Assembly: GCF_003002095.1 (NCBI RefSeq)
Contig: NZ_PVZC01000003.1
Location: 434,001 to 498,000 of the forward strand
Length of the DNA stretch: 64,000 nt
Reading direction: 5' to 3'
Source of the DNA: Allonocardiopsis opalescens
Lineage (GTDB): Bacteria; Actinomycetota; Actinomycetes; Streptosporangiales; Streptosporangiaceae
Positions 16,453 to 24,926 of this stretch are shown here, in pieces. The position numbers were made by a program, and so were the translations under genes. The notes under the pieces were generated by a model, which made no database searches, was not told the DNA's origin, and worked only from the letters and a program-made list of their open reading frames with translations. How positions within the stretch are numbered: position 1 is the stretch's first letter; each line of letters starts with the position of its first letter.

Positions 16453-17199
16453 TCAGCGCAGGTGGAACACGTAGCGGTCCTCGGGCGCGGTGGCGGCGTA
16501 GTCGCCGTACAGCCGCACCACGTAGGTGCCGGGCTGAGCGGTGATCGCGGCGTCGCGGCAGTCCGTGAACGACCGCATGCGGTCCCAGTCGATCCGCTCG
16601 GTGTGGGGCACGCCGCGCTGGAGCTCCTGCGGGTCGGTGCCTTGCTCGGCGCAGTCGAGGTTGGACCAGATCCGGTCCGAACCGGAGGTGACGCGGACCT
16701 CGAGCTGCTCGGGGGCGACGTCGAAGGTGCACATGACGTCGGAGGTGTTCACCACCGTCACCTCGAACCGGGGCTCCTGCCCGGCCGCGTAGACTTCGCG
16801 GTCGATGTCGAAGGTGACGACGACGTTCTCCGGCGCGCAGGGCGCGCCGGCCTGCTGCCCGGTGTTGGCGGCGGGCTGGGCGTCATCGGCCGGGACGCCG
16901 CTCGCGCCGGGGGCGGGGGTGCCCGACGGCGACTCCGAGGGCTGCGGCGACGGACTCGCCCCGGAGCCCGGATCGAGCGGGACCGACTGCTCGGGCGTCG
17001 GACTGGGGGAGGCCGACGCGGCCGCCGGTCCGGGGTCGCCGGCACCGGTGTCGTCGCCCGGGCCGGCCAGGGCCGAGCACGCCCACGCGACCAGTGCGAT
17101 GATGCCGAAGACTCCGGCCAGTACGAAAACCCTGCGCCGCCAGTAGGTTTCCGGGGGTACCGGCCCGGAGCGTGGACGATCATACGTATCCGGCTCCAT
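16453..17199 (-). CDS. membrane-anchored protein with extracytoplasmic beta domain
   Basis: A 248-residue protein. After a 20-residue cytoplasmic start comes one membrane segment (about 24-44, RVFVLAGVFGIIALVAWACS), then a long linker rich in Pro, Ser, Ala and Gly (about 45-115), then a domain beginning APCAPENVVVTFDIDREVYA and ending GTYVVRLYGDYAATAPEDRY. That domain looks like an all-beta fold similar to DUF4232-type modules, with four Cys that could form disulfides outside the cell. Function unknown. ATG 17199 is chosen; a GTG seven codons upstream is possible. It diverges from mutY across only 62 bp. Confidence 0.65.
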   Translation of the reverse strand: MEPDTYDRPRSGPVPPETYWRRRVFVLAGVFGIIALVAWACSALAGPGDDTGAGDPGPAAASASPSPTPEQSVPLDPGSGASPSPQPSESPSGTPAPGASGVPADDAQPAANTGQQAGAPCAPENVVVTFDIDREVYAAGQEPRFEVTVVNTSDVMCTFDVAPEQLEVRVTSGSDRIWSNLDCAEQGTDPQELQRGVPHTERIDWDRMRSFTDCRDAAITAQPGTYVVRLYGDYAATAPEDRYVFHLR

Positions 17200-17261
17200 A
17201 TCCGCAGTATCCCGATTCACGGTCCCCGATCCCACCCGACCCGCCGCGCCGACGATGGACG

Positions 17262-18131
17262 ATGACAACAAACCCTTACGCCGCACCGATTGTCGACTGG
17301 TACGCCACCCATCAGCGGGACCTCCCCTGGCGGAGACCCGACGCGGGCCCCTGGGCGGTCCTGGTCAGCGAGATCATGCTCCAGCAGACCCCGGTCGCCC
17401 GCGTGCTGCCCGTCTACCACGAGTGGCTGGCCCGATGGCCCAGCCCTGCCGACCTGGCCAAAGAGCCCGCGGGCGAAGCGGTCCGGATGTGGGGGCGGCT
17501 CGGCTACCCGCGCCGGGCGCTGAACCTGCACCGCATCGCCCAGGCCGTGGTCGAGCGGCACGGCGGCCGGGTGCCCGACGACCACGGCCGGCTACTGGAA
17601 CTTCCCGGGGTCGGCTCCTACACCGCCGCGGCGGTGGCCAGCTTCGCGTTCGGCGGACGCCACTCCGTGCTGGACACGAACGTGCGGCGGGTGCTGGCGC
17701 GGCTGGTCAGCGGTGAGGAGTTCCCGCCGAAGGCCACCACCTCGGCGGAGCGGCGCCTCGCCGACTCCCTGCTCCCCGATGAGGACGCCCCAACCTGGGG
17801 CGTGGCCGTGATGGAACTCGGCGCGCTGGTGTGCACGGCACGGTCGCCCCGGTGCGCGGACTGCCCCGTGGCGGAGCGGTGCGCCTGGCGGCTGGCCGGC
17901 AAGCCCGGCTACGACGGGCCGCCCCGGCGCGGCCAGCGCTATGCCGGGACCGACCGCCAGTGCCGGGGCCGCTTGTTGGCCGTGCTCCGGAACGCCGACG
18001 GACCGGTCCCCAAGGCGGCGCTGGACGCCGTGTGGGACGAACCGGTGCAGCGCGAGCGGGCGCTGGACGCGCTGATCGCCGACGGTCTGGTCGACCCCCT
18101 CGATGACGGTGGCTACGCGCTTCCCGGCTAG
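17262..18131 (+). CDS. mutY: A/G-specific adenine DNA glycosylase
   Basis: A 289-residue MutY. It removes adenine mispaired with 8-oxoguanine during base-excision repair. Evidence: RDLPWRR and IMLQQTPVARV near the N-terminus (adenine-recognition Glu and Gln region), the helix-hairpin-helix LPGVGSYTAAAVASFAFG, the catalytic Asp in VLDTNVRR, and an iron-sulfur cluster motif C-X6-C-X2-C-X5-C (CTARSPRCADCPVAERC). The C-terminal MutT-like lesion-recognition domain is short or absent, as in other actinobacterial members of this length. ATG 17262 is chosen because homology begins there. Confidence 0.92.
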   Translation: MTTNPYAAPIVDWYATHQRDLPWRRPDAGPWAVLVSEIMLQQTPVARVLPVYHEWLARWPSPADLAKEPAGEAVRMWGRLGYPRRALNLHRIAQAVVERHGGRVPDDHGRLLELPGVGSYTAAAVASFAFGGRHSVLDTNVRRVLARLVSGEEFPPKATTSAERRLADSLLPDEDAPTWGVAVMELGALVCTARSPRCADCPVAERCAWRLAGKPGYDGPPRRGQRYAGTDRQCRGRLLAVLRNADGPVPKAALDAVWDEPVQRERALDALIADGLVDPLDDGGYALPG

Positions 18132-18546
18132 CGGGCGCTGGTCCGGAGGGCGCTGCTCCTACCGGACCGGCCGGACGCCGAGCCGGTCGGCCCGTGCCCT
18201 GAGTCGGCGGTTCCGAGGCGGGTCGAGTCGGACGGAGCCCGGCCGTCCATGCCTTTGCCGTGGTCAGCGGCTGCGCACGGTCGGCGGCCGTGCGGAGGGC
18301 GGGCGCAAGGTCACCGTCCGTCCGGGGCCGCTGATGCGGCGGAGGGCCGTCGCCGGAGACGGCGCTCGCCGAAGAGCCTGGGGCGTCGGTCGGTACCGGA
18401 GATGGGCATGGCGTTCTCCGTGGTGGGGGTCGGCGACCTTCGCCGCGCCTCCGCGCGTGCTCGCCGGCGCCGCAGGAGGAGCGCGCGCTCTCTGCTGTGC
18501 GCGAAAGCCGTGGGCGCGTCTTCGCCGGTTCGCCTAGCTTGCCGAT
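18132..18546. other. spacer without genes
   Basis: No coding frame, RNA or clear regulatory site is visible between mutY and the metallo-hydrolase gene. Confidence 0.4.
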
Positions 18547-19260
18547 ATGAGCACCGAGAGTGACGTCGAGGTCGTCGAGCTGCTGCCCCACCTGCACATG
18601 CTCAGGTTCATGGTGGGCCAGGCGTACGTGTGGCGCGACGGGGCGTCGCTGACCCTGATCGACGCCGGGCCGGTCGGCGCCGGCCCGGGGATCGCGCGGG
18701 CGCTGCGCGAGCTGGGGCACGGTCCGGAGGACGTCGATCGCGTGGTGGTGACCCATTTCCACGAGGACCACACCGGCTCGCTGGCCGAGGTGGCGGCGTG
18801 GGCCGGCGCGGTCGTGGTCGCGCACCGCGCCGACGCTCCGTTCGTCCGGGGCGAGCTGGCCGGTCCCGCGCCGGACTTCGCCGACTGGGAGCGGGAGCTG
18901 CGCGCGACCATCCCGGTCACACCGCCGTCGCCGCCCGCCAGGGTGGACCACGAGGTGGACGACGGCGACGTGCTGGACTTCGGCGGCGGCGCCCAGGTGG
19001 TGGCGGTTCCCGGCCACACCGACGGCAGCATCGCGCTGTACCTGCCCGAGCCGCGGGTGCTGTTCACCGGCGACACGGCGGCGAACCCGGGCGGGCAGAC
19101 GATGCTGGGCGTGTTCAACCTGGACCGTGAGCGCACGGCGGCCTCGTTCCTGCGCCTGGCCGGACTGGACGCCGAGATCGCGTGCTTCGGCCATGGCGAC
19201 CCCATCCTGTCCGGCGCCTCCGCCGCGCTCCGTGCGGCCGCGACCCGACTGGGGTCCTGA
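18547..19260 (+). CDS. metallo-beta-lactamase-fold hydrolase
   Basis: A 237-residue MBL-fold protein. The metal-binding signature HXHXDH is present as THFHEDHTG, followed by the downstream His in VPGHTDGSIALY, the bridging Asp in FTGDTAAN and the last His in FGHGDPI. The fold hydrolyses esters, thioesters or phosphodiesters; the spacing is like the glyoxalase II/lactonase-type enzymes rather than antibiotic beta-lactamases. No signal peptide, so it is cytoplasmic. ATG 18547 has no strong binding site. No operon partner suggests a pathway. Confidence 0.85.
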   Translation: MSTESDVEVVELLPHLHMLRFMVGQAYVWRDGASLTLIDAGPVGAGPGIARALRELGHGPEDVDRVVVTHFHEDHTGSLAEVAAWAGAVVVAHRADAPFVRGELAGPAPDFADWERELRATIPVTPPSPPARVDHEVDDGDVLDFGGGAQVVAVPGHTDGSIALYLPEPRVLFTGDTAANPGGQTMLGVFNLDRERTAASFLRLAGLDAEIACFGHGDPILSGASAALRAAATRLGS

Positions 19261-19757
19261 GCGGACGCGCGGCGCCGCCTTGGAGGCGAGTGCGGCGGGT
19301 GTCCCGCTCGATCCGGGCCGCCGGACCGGTTCGCGCGCCCGTCGCCCGGGCGGCTCCGTTCTTCCCGCCTCTTGGCCCGGCGGCCGGCGGCATGCCCGGC
19401 CTCCGGCGCCGTCGCCCGGTCTGAGGGGGCCGCTCTCGGCGACCGGGACGTTCGGCGTCGCGGACGGTCGCGGCGGGCCGCTCCGGCCCGGGCCGCCGAC
19501 GCGCTCCGCCCGAGTGAGACGGGGATCGAGCTGGAGGCCGTCAGCAAGAGGACATGTCCCCCGCACCGACGTGGACCCGGTCCACGAGGCCGTCTGCGGC
19601 TCGCGCCTGCTTCGTGCCGGGAACGCGGCCGCGATCGACCGGAGGGCCGGCCCCGGCCCGGGCTGCGCTGCAGAATTCACCTCGGCCCAAGCGTCGCCGG
19701 GAGCCGGTCCCCGGGAACCCCGGTCGGGGATGGCCGGGCGTCCCGGAAGGTGACCGC
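19261..19757. other. spacer without genes
   Basis: GC-rich DNA between convergent genes with no recognised feature other than scattered short palindromes. Confidence 0.4.
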
Positions 19758-21014
19758 TCAGCCGGGTGCGCGGACGTCCGCGAGCACCATGCCGCTGAGC
19801 GGGCGGGACGGGATGCGGTGGAGCGGGATGGCGAGGTTCTGCTCGGGCACCCGGTAGTCGAGCCGGGCCAGCCGGATCGCCAGGGTGCGGAGCACCGCCA
19901 CGGTGATGTCCTCACCCGGGCAGCGGTGCCCGGCGCCGGGGTCACCGCCGCCCTGGGGGATCAGCGTGAACGGGTCGATCCCGCCGTCGGCGAACCGCTG
20001 CGGGCGGAAGGCGTAGGGGCGGTCCCACAGCGCGGGGTCGTGGTTCTGCCCGTACACGTCGAGCAGGACGGTCGCGCCGGCCGGGATGTGCTCGCCCTGC
20101 CAGTCCAGGTCGCGCACGGCCCGCCCGCCCACGAAGGGCGCGAACGGGTAGAAGCGGCGGATCTCGTGCGCGAAGGCGGTGGCGAACCCGCCATCGCCGT
20201 CGCGCAGCCTTGCGCGGTGCTCGGGCCAGCGGTGCAGGGCGTGCGCGGCGTAGGCGACGAACCAGCTCACCGCGACGGTGGGCCGCAGCAGGTTGAGCAG
20301 TTCCACCCCGGCCGTGTGCGTGTCGAGCGCCTCACCGTCGACGCCGTGGTGCCGGAGCACCGCGTCGGCCGGCGAGTCGGCCGGTGCCTTCGCCGCGCCG
20401 CGCCGCACCTCGGCGACGAAGGCGGCCGTCCGCCGCTCCTGCCGGGTGCGGGTGCGCCGCGCCCGCCAGTGCCGGGGCCCGGGGGTTGCGAAGCCGTCCA
20501 CCATGGCCACCAGGTCCTGCGCGGTGCCGTCCAGGTCGGCCGGGTCGAGCGGCACCCCGGTCCAGTCGTACACGGCGGCGGTCAGCACCCGTGCCGCCTC
20601 GTCGAAGAGGACGATCCGCGGTTGCTCGGCCCACTCCTGGACGGCCCTGTCCCAGGCGGAGGCGGCGCCGTCGGCGAGGGCGGTGACCCTGTCCGCGGTC
20701 ATCAGCGAGGTGAACAGCGACTTGCGGACGCGGTGCGCCGCCCCGTCGAGGTCGTGCACGGCACCGTGGCCGAACAGGGTGCTCTGCACCGGTTCCGGGA
20801 TCGCGCCGTGCCGCCGGACGTGCGCCTCGTCGTAGAAGAAGCGGGCGGCCTCCGGGCCGCGCAGCGCAACCGTGGGACGGGCGAGCAGCCGTGTGCGCAC
20901 CATGGCGCCCTGGGCGCGGCGCCGCCGGTCCGGCAGCCAGGCGTACCCCTTCACCAGCAGCGGGACGGTGTCGTCGGTGAATCGGCTCGGGTTCAGCGCG
21001 TCGCTCAGGGGCAT
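19758..21014 (-). CDS. CYP152-type P450 fatty-acid peroxygenase
   Basis: A 418-residue P450. The heme ligand loop reads IPQGGGDPGAGHRCPGED, with the longer GGGD..GHRCPGE form that marks CYP152 rather than the usual FG.G.H.C. In the I helix the acid/alcohol pair is replaced by LLRPTVAVSWFVAYAA, where Arg-Pro positions the fatty-acid carboxylate as the general acid. CYP152 enzymes use hydrogen peroxide directly to hydroxylate or decarboxylate fatty acids and need no redox partner; none is encoded nearby. GGGAGG precedes ATG 21014. The gene stands alone between two long spacers. Confidence 0.88.
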   Translation of the reverse strand: MPLSDALNPSRFTDDTVPLLVKGYAWLPDRRRRAQGAMVRTRLLARPTVALRGPEAARFFYDEAHVRRHGAIPEPVQSTLFGHGAVHDLDGAAHRVRKSLFTSLMTADRVTALADGAASAWDRAVQEWAEQPRIVLFDEAARVLTAAVYDWTGVPLDPADLDGTAQDLVAMVDGFATPGPRHWRARRTRTRQERRTAAFVAEVRRGAAKAPADSPADAVLRHHGVDGEALDTHTAGVELLNLLRPTVAVSWFVAYAAHALHRWPEHRARLRDGDGGFATAFAHEIRRFYPFAPFVGGRAVRDLDWQGEHIPAGATVLLDVYGQNHDPALWDRPYAFRPQRFADGGIDPFTLIPQGGGDPGAGHRCPGEDITVAVLRTLAIRLARLDYRVPEQNLAIPLHRIPSRPLSGMVLADVRAPG

Positions 21015-21668
21015 GGCGCCTCCCCTGCCCGGCCCGCAGGGACGGAAACCGGTCCGTGAGCCGGGCGGGAGGCAAGGGGCTCGGTGGCCGACGGCGTGGC
21101 GGCCTCTCCCGCGCTCGGGCACCGAGGTCGGCCGTGCGGGTCGGGTCGCCGGTGGTTCGCGGTATGGTCCGCACGATCCTGGTGGGCCCCGGGCTCCCAG
21201 GCGGTGGGACAGCGGACGAGGCGACCGGCCGTGCGGTGCTCTGCGCGACCGGCGCGTCTCGGGTGGACGGCCTGCGTCGCCTGACCTGAGCCCTTGAGGT
21301 CGCAGAGCCGGTCGGGCGAGGTCGCGTGGCACTGGCGGATGATCCACCTGGCCCAAGGACTCGAAAGCGTGAGTCGCGGGTGTTCGCGGCGCCGTGGATC
21401 CGTGTCGAGACCGCGCTGCGACGGTGGCGGGGGCGAGGAGCGGGCGGAGCGCCGGCGGCGCTCGTCGCAGGACCGCGCGACCGGAGCCGACGACGGGCGG
21501 GGCGGGTGCGGCCCGGACGGTCACCGGTGCTCCGGTCCGCTCGTCCGCGCCGCCCGTGCGCCCGACCCGCTCGCCCGCCCGACCCGTCCGCCGTCCGGCC
21601 GCGGCGTCCGGGTCCGGACCTTGGACGCAGCCCGTGCGCCCGGGCACCGGATCGAGCGCCGCCGAAGC
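21015..21668. other. 650-bp spacer without genes
   Basis: Upstream of the P450 and downstream of zwf. Open frames on both strands are compositional. No RNA or repeat recognised. Confidence 0.4.
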
Positions 21669-23033
21669 TCAGGCGGTGTTCGGCCCCTGGGAGCCCGCCG
21701 GGTACTCGAGCAGCGGAGCGGCGCCGTCCTGCCAGGCGGCGAGGATGGGTTCGACGATGCGCCAGCTCTCCTCGGCCTCGTCGTCGCGGATGGTGAGGCT
21801 CGGGTCGCCCTCCAGGACGTCGAGCAGCAGCCGGGAGTAGGCGGGCAGCTCCTGGGGGGCGAGGTCGGCGCCGAGTTCGGCGGTCTCGAGGTCGAAGGGG
21901 TCGCCTTCGCCGTTGAGGTTCACCAGCAGGTCGATGCGGTCGGGGGCGAGCCGCAGCCGCAGCACGTTGGCGACGGCCTGCTGGGACTGGCCGAAGGCGA
22001 GGTGCGGCACGGGCTTGAAGTGCACGCTGATCTCGCTGCGGGCGGTGCCCAGGGCCTTGCCGGAGCGGAGCCGGAACGGCACCCCGGCCCAGCGCCAGTT
22101 GTCGATCGCGAGGGTGACCTCGGCGAAGGTCTCCGTGCCGTTGGCCGGGTCGACCCCCGGCTCGGCGGTGTAGTCGGGGACCGGGCGGCCGCGCGAGGTG
22201 CCCGCGGTGTAGCGGGCCCGTACGGTGCGCCGCGCCGCCTCCTCCGGGGTCATGCCGCGCACCGACCGCAGCAGCTGCACCTTGCGGTCGCGCAGGTCGC
22301 GCTCGCCGAGGGTCTGCGGGGGCTCCATCGCCACCAGGCACAGCAGCTGGAGCAGGTGGTTCTGGATCATGTCGCGCAGTGCGCCGGAGCGGTCGTAGTA
22401 GCCGGCCCGGCCCTCCAGGGCGAGGGTCTCGTCCCACACGATGTCGACCCGGTCGATGTGGACGGAGTTCCACATCGGCTCGAAGATCCGGTTGGCGAAG
22501 CGCAGCCCCAGCACGTTCTGCACGGTCTGCTTGGCCAGGAAGTGGTCGACCCGGAACACGCCGGGCTCGGCGACGACCTCGGCGAGCAACTCGTTGAGGT
22601 GGCGCGCGGACGCCTGGTCCTGCCCGAACGGCTTCTCCACCACGACGCGGGCGTCCGCGGGCAGCCCGGCCTTGGCCAGCGCCGAGATGGCCGGGGCGAA
22701 CAGGGCGGGCGGCAGCGCCAGGTAGGCGATGACGGGGCCGGTGGCGTCGGTCAGCGCTTCGGTCAGGTCGCCGGCGTCGGTCACGTCCGCGCTCAGGTAC
22801 TCGCAGCGGCCGATCAGCGCGCCGGCGACGCCGTCGGGGAGGTCGGCGGCGTGCTCGGCGAGGGAGGACCGGACGTGTTCGCGGAACGACGCGGTGTCGA
22901 GCGGTTCCCGGCTGATGCCCCGGACGCGCAGGTCGTCGGGGAGCGCGTCGGCGGCCAGCAGCCGGGCGAGCGCGGGCAGCAGGTAGCGTCCGGCCAGGTC
23001 GCCGGCGGCGCCGCAGATGATGAGGGTCGTCAC
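21669..23033 (-). CDS. zwf: glucose-6-phosphate dehydrogenase (divergent)
   Basis: A 454-residue enzyme of the oxidative pentose phosphate or Entner-Doudoroff route, oxidising glucose 6-phosphate with NAD(P)+. The dinucleotide motif is CGAAGDLAGRYLLPAL, then VVVEKPFGQD, and the active-site segment reads RVDHFLAKQTVQN, a variant of the usual RIDHYLGKE-type motif that keeps the catalytic His but changes the following Gly and Glu. Further blocks (SVHIDRVDIVWDE, GYYDRSGALRDMIQNH) are family-typical. GTG 23033 has GGAGGAG about 9 nt upstream. The missing Gly/Glu suggests a paralogue with altered substrate use. It follows the CtaG group on the same strand. Confidence 0.85.
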   Translation of the reverse strand: MTTLIICGAAGDLAGRYLLPALARLLAADALPDDLRVRGISREPLDTASFREHVRSSLAEHAADLPDGVAGALIGRCEYLSADVTDAGDLTEALTDATGPVIAYLALPPALFAPAISALAKAGLPADARVVVEKPFGQDQASARHLNELLAEVVAEPGVFRVDHFLAKQTVQNVLGLRFANRIFEPMWNSVHIDRVDIVWDETLALEGRAGYYDRSGALRDMIQNHLLQLLCLVAMEPPQTLGERDLRDRKVQLLRSVRGMTPEEAARRTVRARYTAGTSRGRPVPDYTAEPGVDPANGTETFAEVTLAIDNWRWAGVPFRLRSGKALGTARSEISVHFKPVPHLAFGQSQQAVANVLRLRLAPDRIDLLVNLNGEGDPFDLETAELGADLAPQELPAYSRLLLDVLEGDPSLTIRDDEAEESWRIVEPILAAWQDGAAPLLEYPAGSQGPNTA

Positions 23034-23267
23034 GGGGCGGTCTCCTCCGCGGGTGGTTGCGGGTCCGCAGCCATCATCCCGCCTCCGGCGGCGCCGGGAG
23101 CACGGAGCCCGCAAGGGCGGGCGCCTGCCCTCCCGACCGCCCGTGCCGCCGCGCCTGGGACACGCGCCCGCCGGGGCCGTCGGCCGCACGTCCGGCGCCC
23201 CCGGGGTGGACGGCCCCGCACAGGAGCGCCACCCCGTCCGGCCCGGTGCGGGTACCGGAGCCGCCGC

Positions 23268-23519
23268 TCAGCCGCCGAACCCGGCCAGGGCCGTGTCCAG
23301 CCGGGCGGCCAGGGCCGCGATCTGGTCGTCGGAGCTCTCCGGCGCCGCCCCCTGGGCGCGCAGGTCGGCCTGGGTGGCGACCACCAGGGCCCCCTCCGCG
23401 GACTCCGCCGCCGAATCCCCGCCGACCACGGCCGCCGCGCCCCGCCGCACCACCAGTGCCGCACCGGGGTCTGGGGCCGCCAGCAGTTCGCGGACGTGCC
23501 GTGACTGGATGATCGCCAT
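23268..23519 (-). CDS. small protein of unknown function coupled to ctaG-like gene
   Basis: An 83-residue soluble protein, rich in Ala and Asp, with no recognised domain. The first half (VRELLAAPDPGAALVVRRGA) looks like a beta-rich start and the second like one helix. It is real rather than chance: its ATG overlaps the stop codon of the upstream CtaG-like gene by one base (TGATG), and GGGAGG lies 6 nt before it. It may be a small partner of the membrane proteins encoded upstream, but that is only context. Confidence 0.6.
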   Translation of the reverse strand: MAIIQSRHVRELLAAPDPGAALVVRRGAAAVVGGDSAAESAEGALVVATQADLRAQGAAPESSDDQIAALAARLDTALAGFGG

Positions 23520-24361
23520 CACTGCCTCCCTCGCCGTATCGCTTCGCGTGTGGGCCGCCTGGTACCGGCGCGTCCCGCCCGCCGGTACCAGGCGGCGAAC
23601 AGGGCGACCGCCAGGAGCAGCCCGGCGAGGTCGCCCCCGTAGTACATGAGTTCCGCCGCCGCCCTGACCTGGTCGGGCGGGTGCGGGGAGCCGTGGGGCC
23701 GCAGATCGGCGTACATCGTCTTGGCGAGCACGGAGTGCGCGGCCGCGGCGGCGAGCAGCGCCGCCAGGCGGACGGCCGTCCCGGGCCGGCGCGGCGCCGG
23801 GTCGGGCCCGGCGACCGACCAGGTGAACAGGTACCCGGCGGCGAAGACGTGCAGCAGCACGGCCGCGTGCAGCGGCGGGTGGGCGTGTGCCGCCGCGTAC
23901 AGCGGCGTCAGGTACAGCAGGTACATGCCGCCGGTGCTGAGCACCAGTGCGGTCGCCGGGTGGCCGAGCAGGTGGACCGGCCGGGAGCGCAGCACGCCGG
24001 CGACCGCCCCGCGGGTCCGCACCGGCAGGCTCCGCAGTGCCAGGGTGGCCGGCGCGGCCGCGACCAGCGCGAGCGGCGCGAGCATCCCGACCAGCAGGTG
24101 CTGGAGCACGTGTCCGCGCAGGTCGCGGTGGGCCCATTCCGCCATGGGCGGGAGCAGTGCCGCCGCTAGCAGGGCGGTGCCGAGCAGCCACAGCGCGCAG
24201 CGGCGGCCGCTCCACCCGCGGGGCGTCCAGCGCTGGGCGGCGGCCGCCGCCAGGTAGGCGACGGCGGCGGCGAGCAGCAGCAGGAGCAGCGGCGCCGACG
24301 GGTCGACCGGCCAGCCGCCGGCCGGCCCGTGTCCGCCGTGCGGTGCGGGAGCGGTGGGCAC
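23519..24361 (-). CDS. CtaG/Caa3-type cytochrome oxidase assembly-like membrane protein
   Basis: A 280-residue protein with seven or eight membrane helices. LRGHVLQHLLVGMLAPLALV and LLHVFAAGYLFTWSVAGPDP are the two most typical blocks of the CtaG-like family, whose conserved His residues in membrane helices are thought to handle copper for cytochrome c oxidase. ELMYYGGDLAGLLLAVALF near the end is also typical. The assembly role for this actinobacterial subgroup is inferred from family name only. No oxidase subunits are nearby. It overlaps the following 83-residue gene and follows the DUF2243 gene by 6 bp. Confidence 0.8.
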   Translation of the reverse strand: MPTAPAPHGGHGPAGGWPVDPSAPLLLLLLAAAVAYLAAAAAQRWTPRGWSGRRCALWLLGTALLAAALLPPMAEWAHRDLRGHVLQHLLVGMLAPLALVAAAPATLALRSLPVRTRGAVAGVLRSRPVHLLGHPATALVLSTGGMYLLYLTPLYAAAHAHPPLHAAVLLHVFAAGYLFTWSVAGPDPAPRRPGTAVRLAALLAAAAAHSVLAKTMYADLRPHGSPHPPDQVRAAAELMYYGGDLAGLLLAVALFAAWYRRAGRAGTRRPTREAIRRGRQ

Positions 24362-24367
24362 GGCGCC

Positions 24368-24841
24368 CTAGTCCGGCCCGGCCCGGCCCCCGCGCCGGGC
24401 CGCCAGCGCGAGCACGGTCCCCGCCGCGAGGAGCGCGGCGCCGGCCAGGTTCCACGCCAGGTCGTAGGGGAGCAGGTCGACGCCGTAGCGGATCTGGTGC
24501 AGGCCGAGCAGTTTGTGGTTGACCAGGCCGTCGAAGAGCTGGAAGGCGCCCGCGCCGAGCAGCAGGCCGGCCCAGGCCGGCAGCGGGGCCACCGCTCGGC
24601 GGCGACGCAGGTCGGCGAGCAGGAAGAGGCCCGCTACCACCGCGATCAGCTCTGCGGCGTGCAGCAGGCCGTCGGCCAGCAGGCCGATGCGGGGGGTGGC
24701 GCGGTCGTAGAAGTGGTGCCAGGCCAGCAGCTGGTGGAAGACGATCTCGTCGACCGCGGCGGTGATCCCGGCGCCGACCAGCGCCGCGGCGCCGAGCGTG
24801 CGGGTGGCGGGCCGGGGAGGGGCGGGCGTGGCGTGGGGCAC
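24368..24841 (-). CDS. DUF2243 membrane protein
   Basis: A protein of about 157 residues with four membrane segments and the family hallmarks: AVDEIVFHQLLAWHHFYD near the N-terminus and LFDGLVNHKLLGLHQIRYG in the second half. The paired His and Asp suggest metal or heme binding, but the biochemical role is not known. GTG 24841 is the likely start; no strong Shine-Dalgarno is visible, so a leaderless mRNA is possible. It leads a leftward run with the CtaG-like, 83-residue and zwf genes and diverges from the DUF2231 gene across an 83-bp gap holding a 28-bp palindrome. Confidence 0.75.
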   Translation of the reverse strand: MPHATPAPPRPATRTLGAAALVGAGITAAVDEIVFHQLLAWHHFYDRATPRIGLLADGLLHAAELIAVVAGLFLLADLRRRRAVAPLPAWAGLLLGAGAFQLFDGLVNHKLLGLHQIRYGVDLLPYDLAWNLAGAALLAAGTVLALAARRGGRAGPD

Positions 24842-24898
24842 GCGGGCCCGGCTACCCGTCTGCGGTCCTGCCAACCGGCCGCCGGGACCGTTTGCCCG

Positions 24899-24926
24899 AT
24901 GGGCCGCCGGGTACCCGGCGGCCCAT
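24899..24926. promoter_or_regulatory. 28-bp perfect palindrome in the divergent promoter
   Basis: ATGGGCCGCCGGGT and ACCCGGCGGCCCAT abut without a spacer. The right end overlaps the ATG of the DUF2231 gene (24925). Its place between two divergent metal/redox-type membrane genes suggests an operator or a translation-blocking hairpin. Confidence 0.6.

Noticed and set aside
19758-21014. P450 as part of a biosynthetic gene cluster
   Set aside because: No synthase, tailoring or resistance genes nearby, and the CYP152 type acts on fatty acids.
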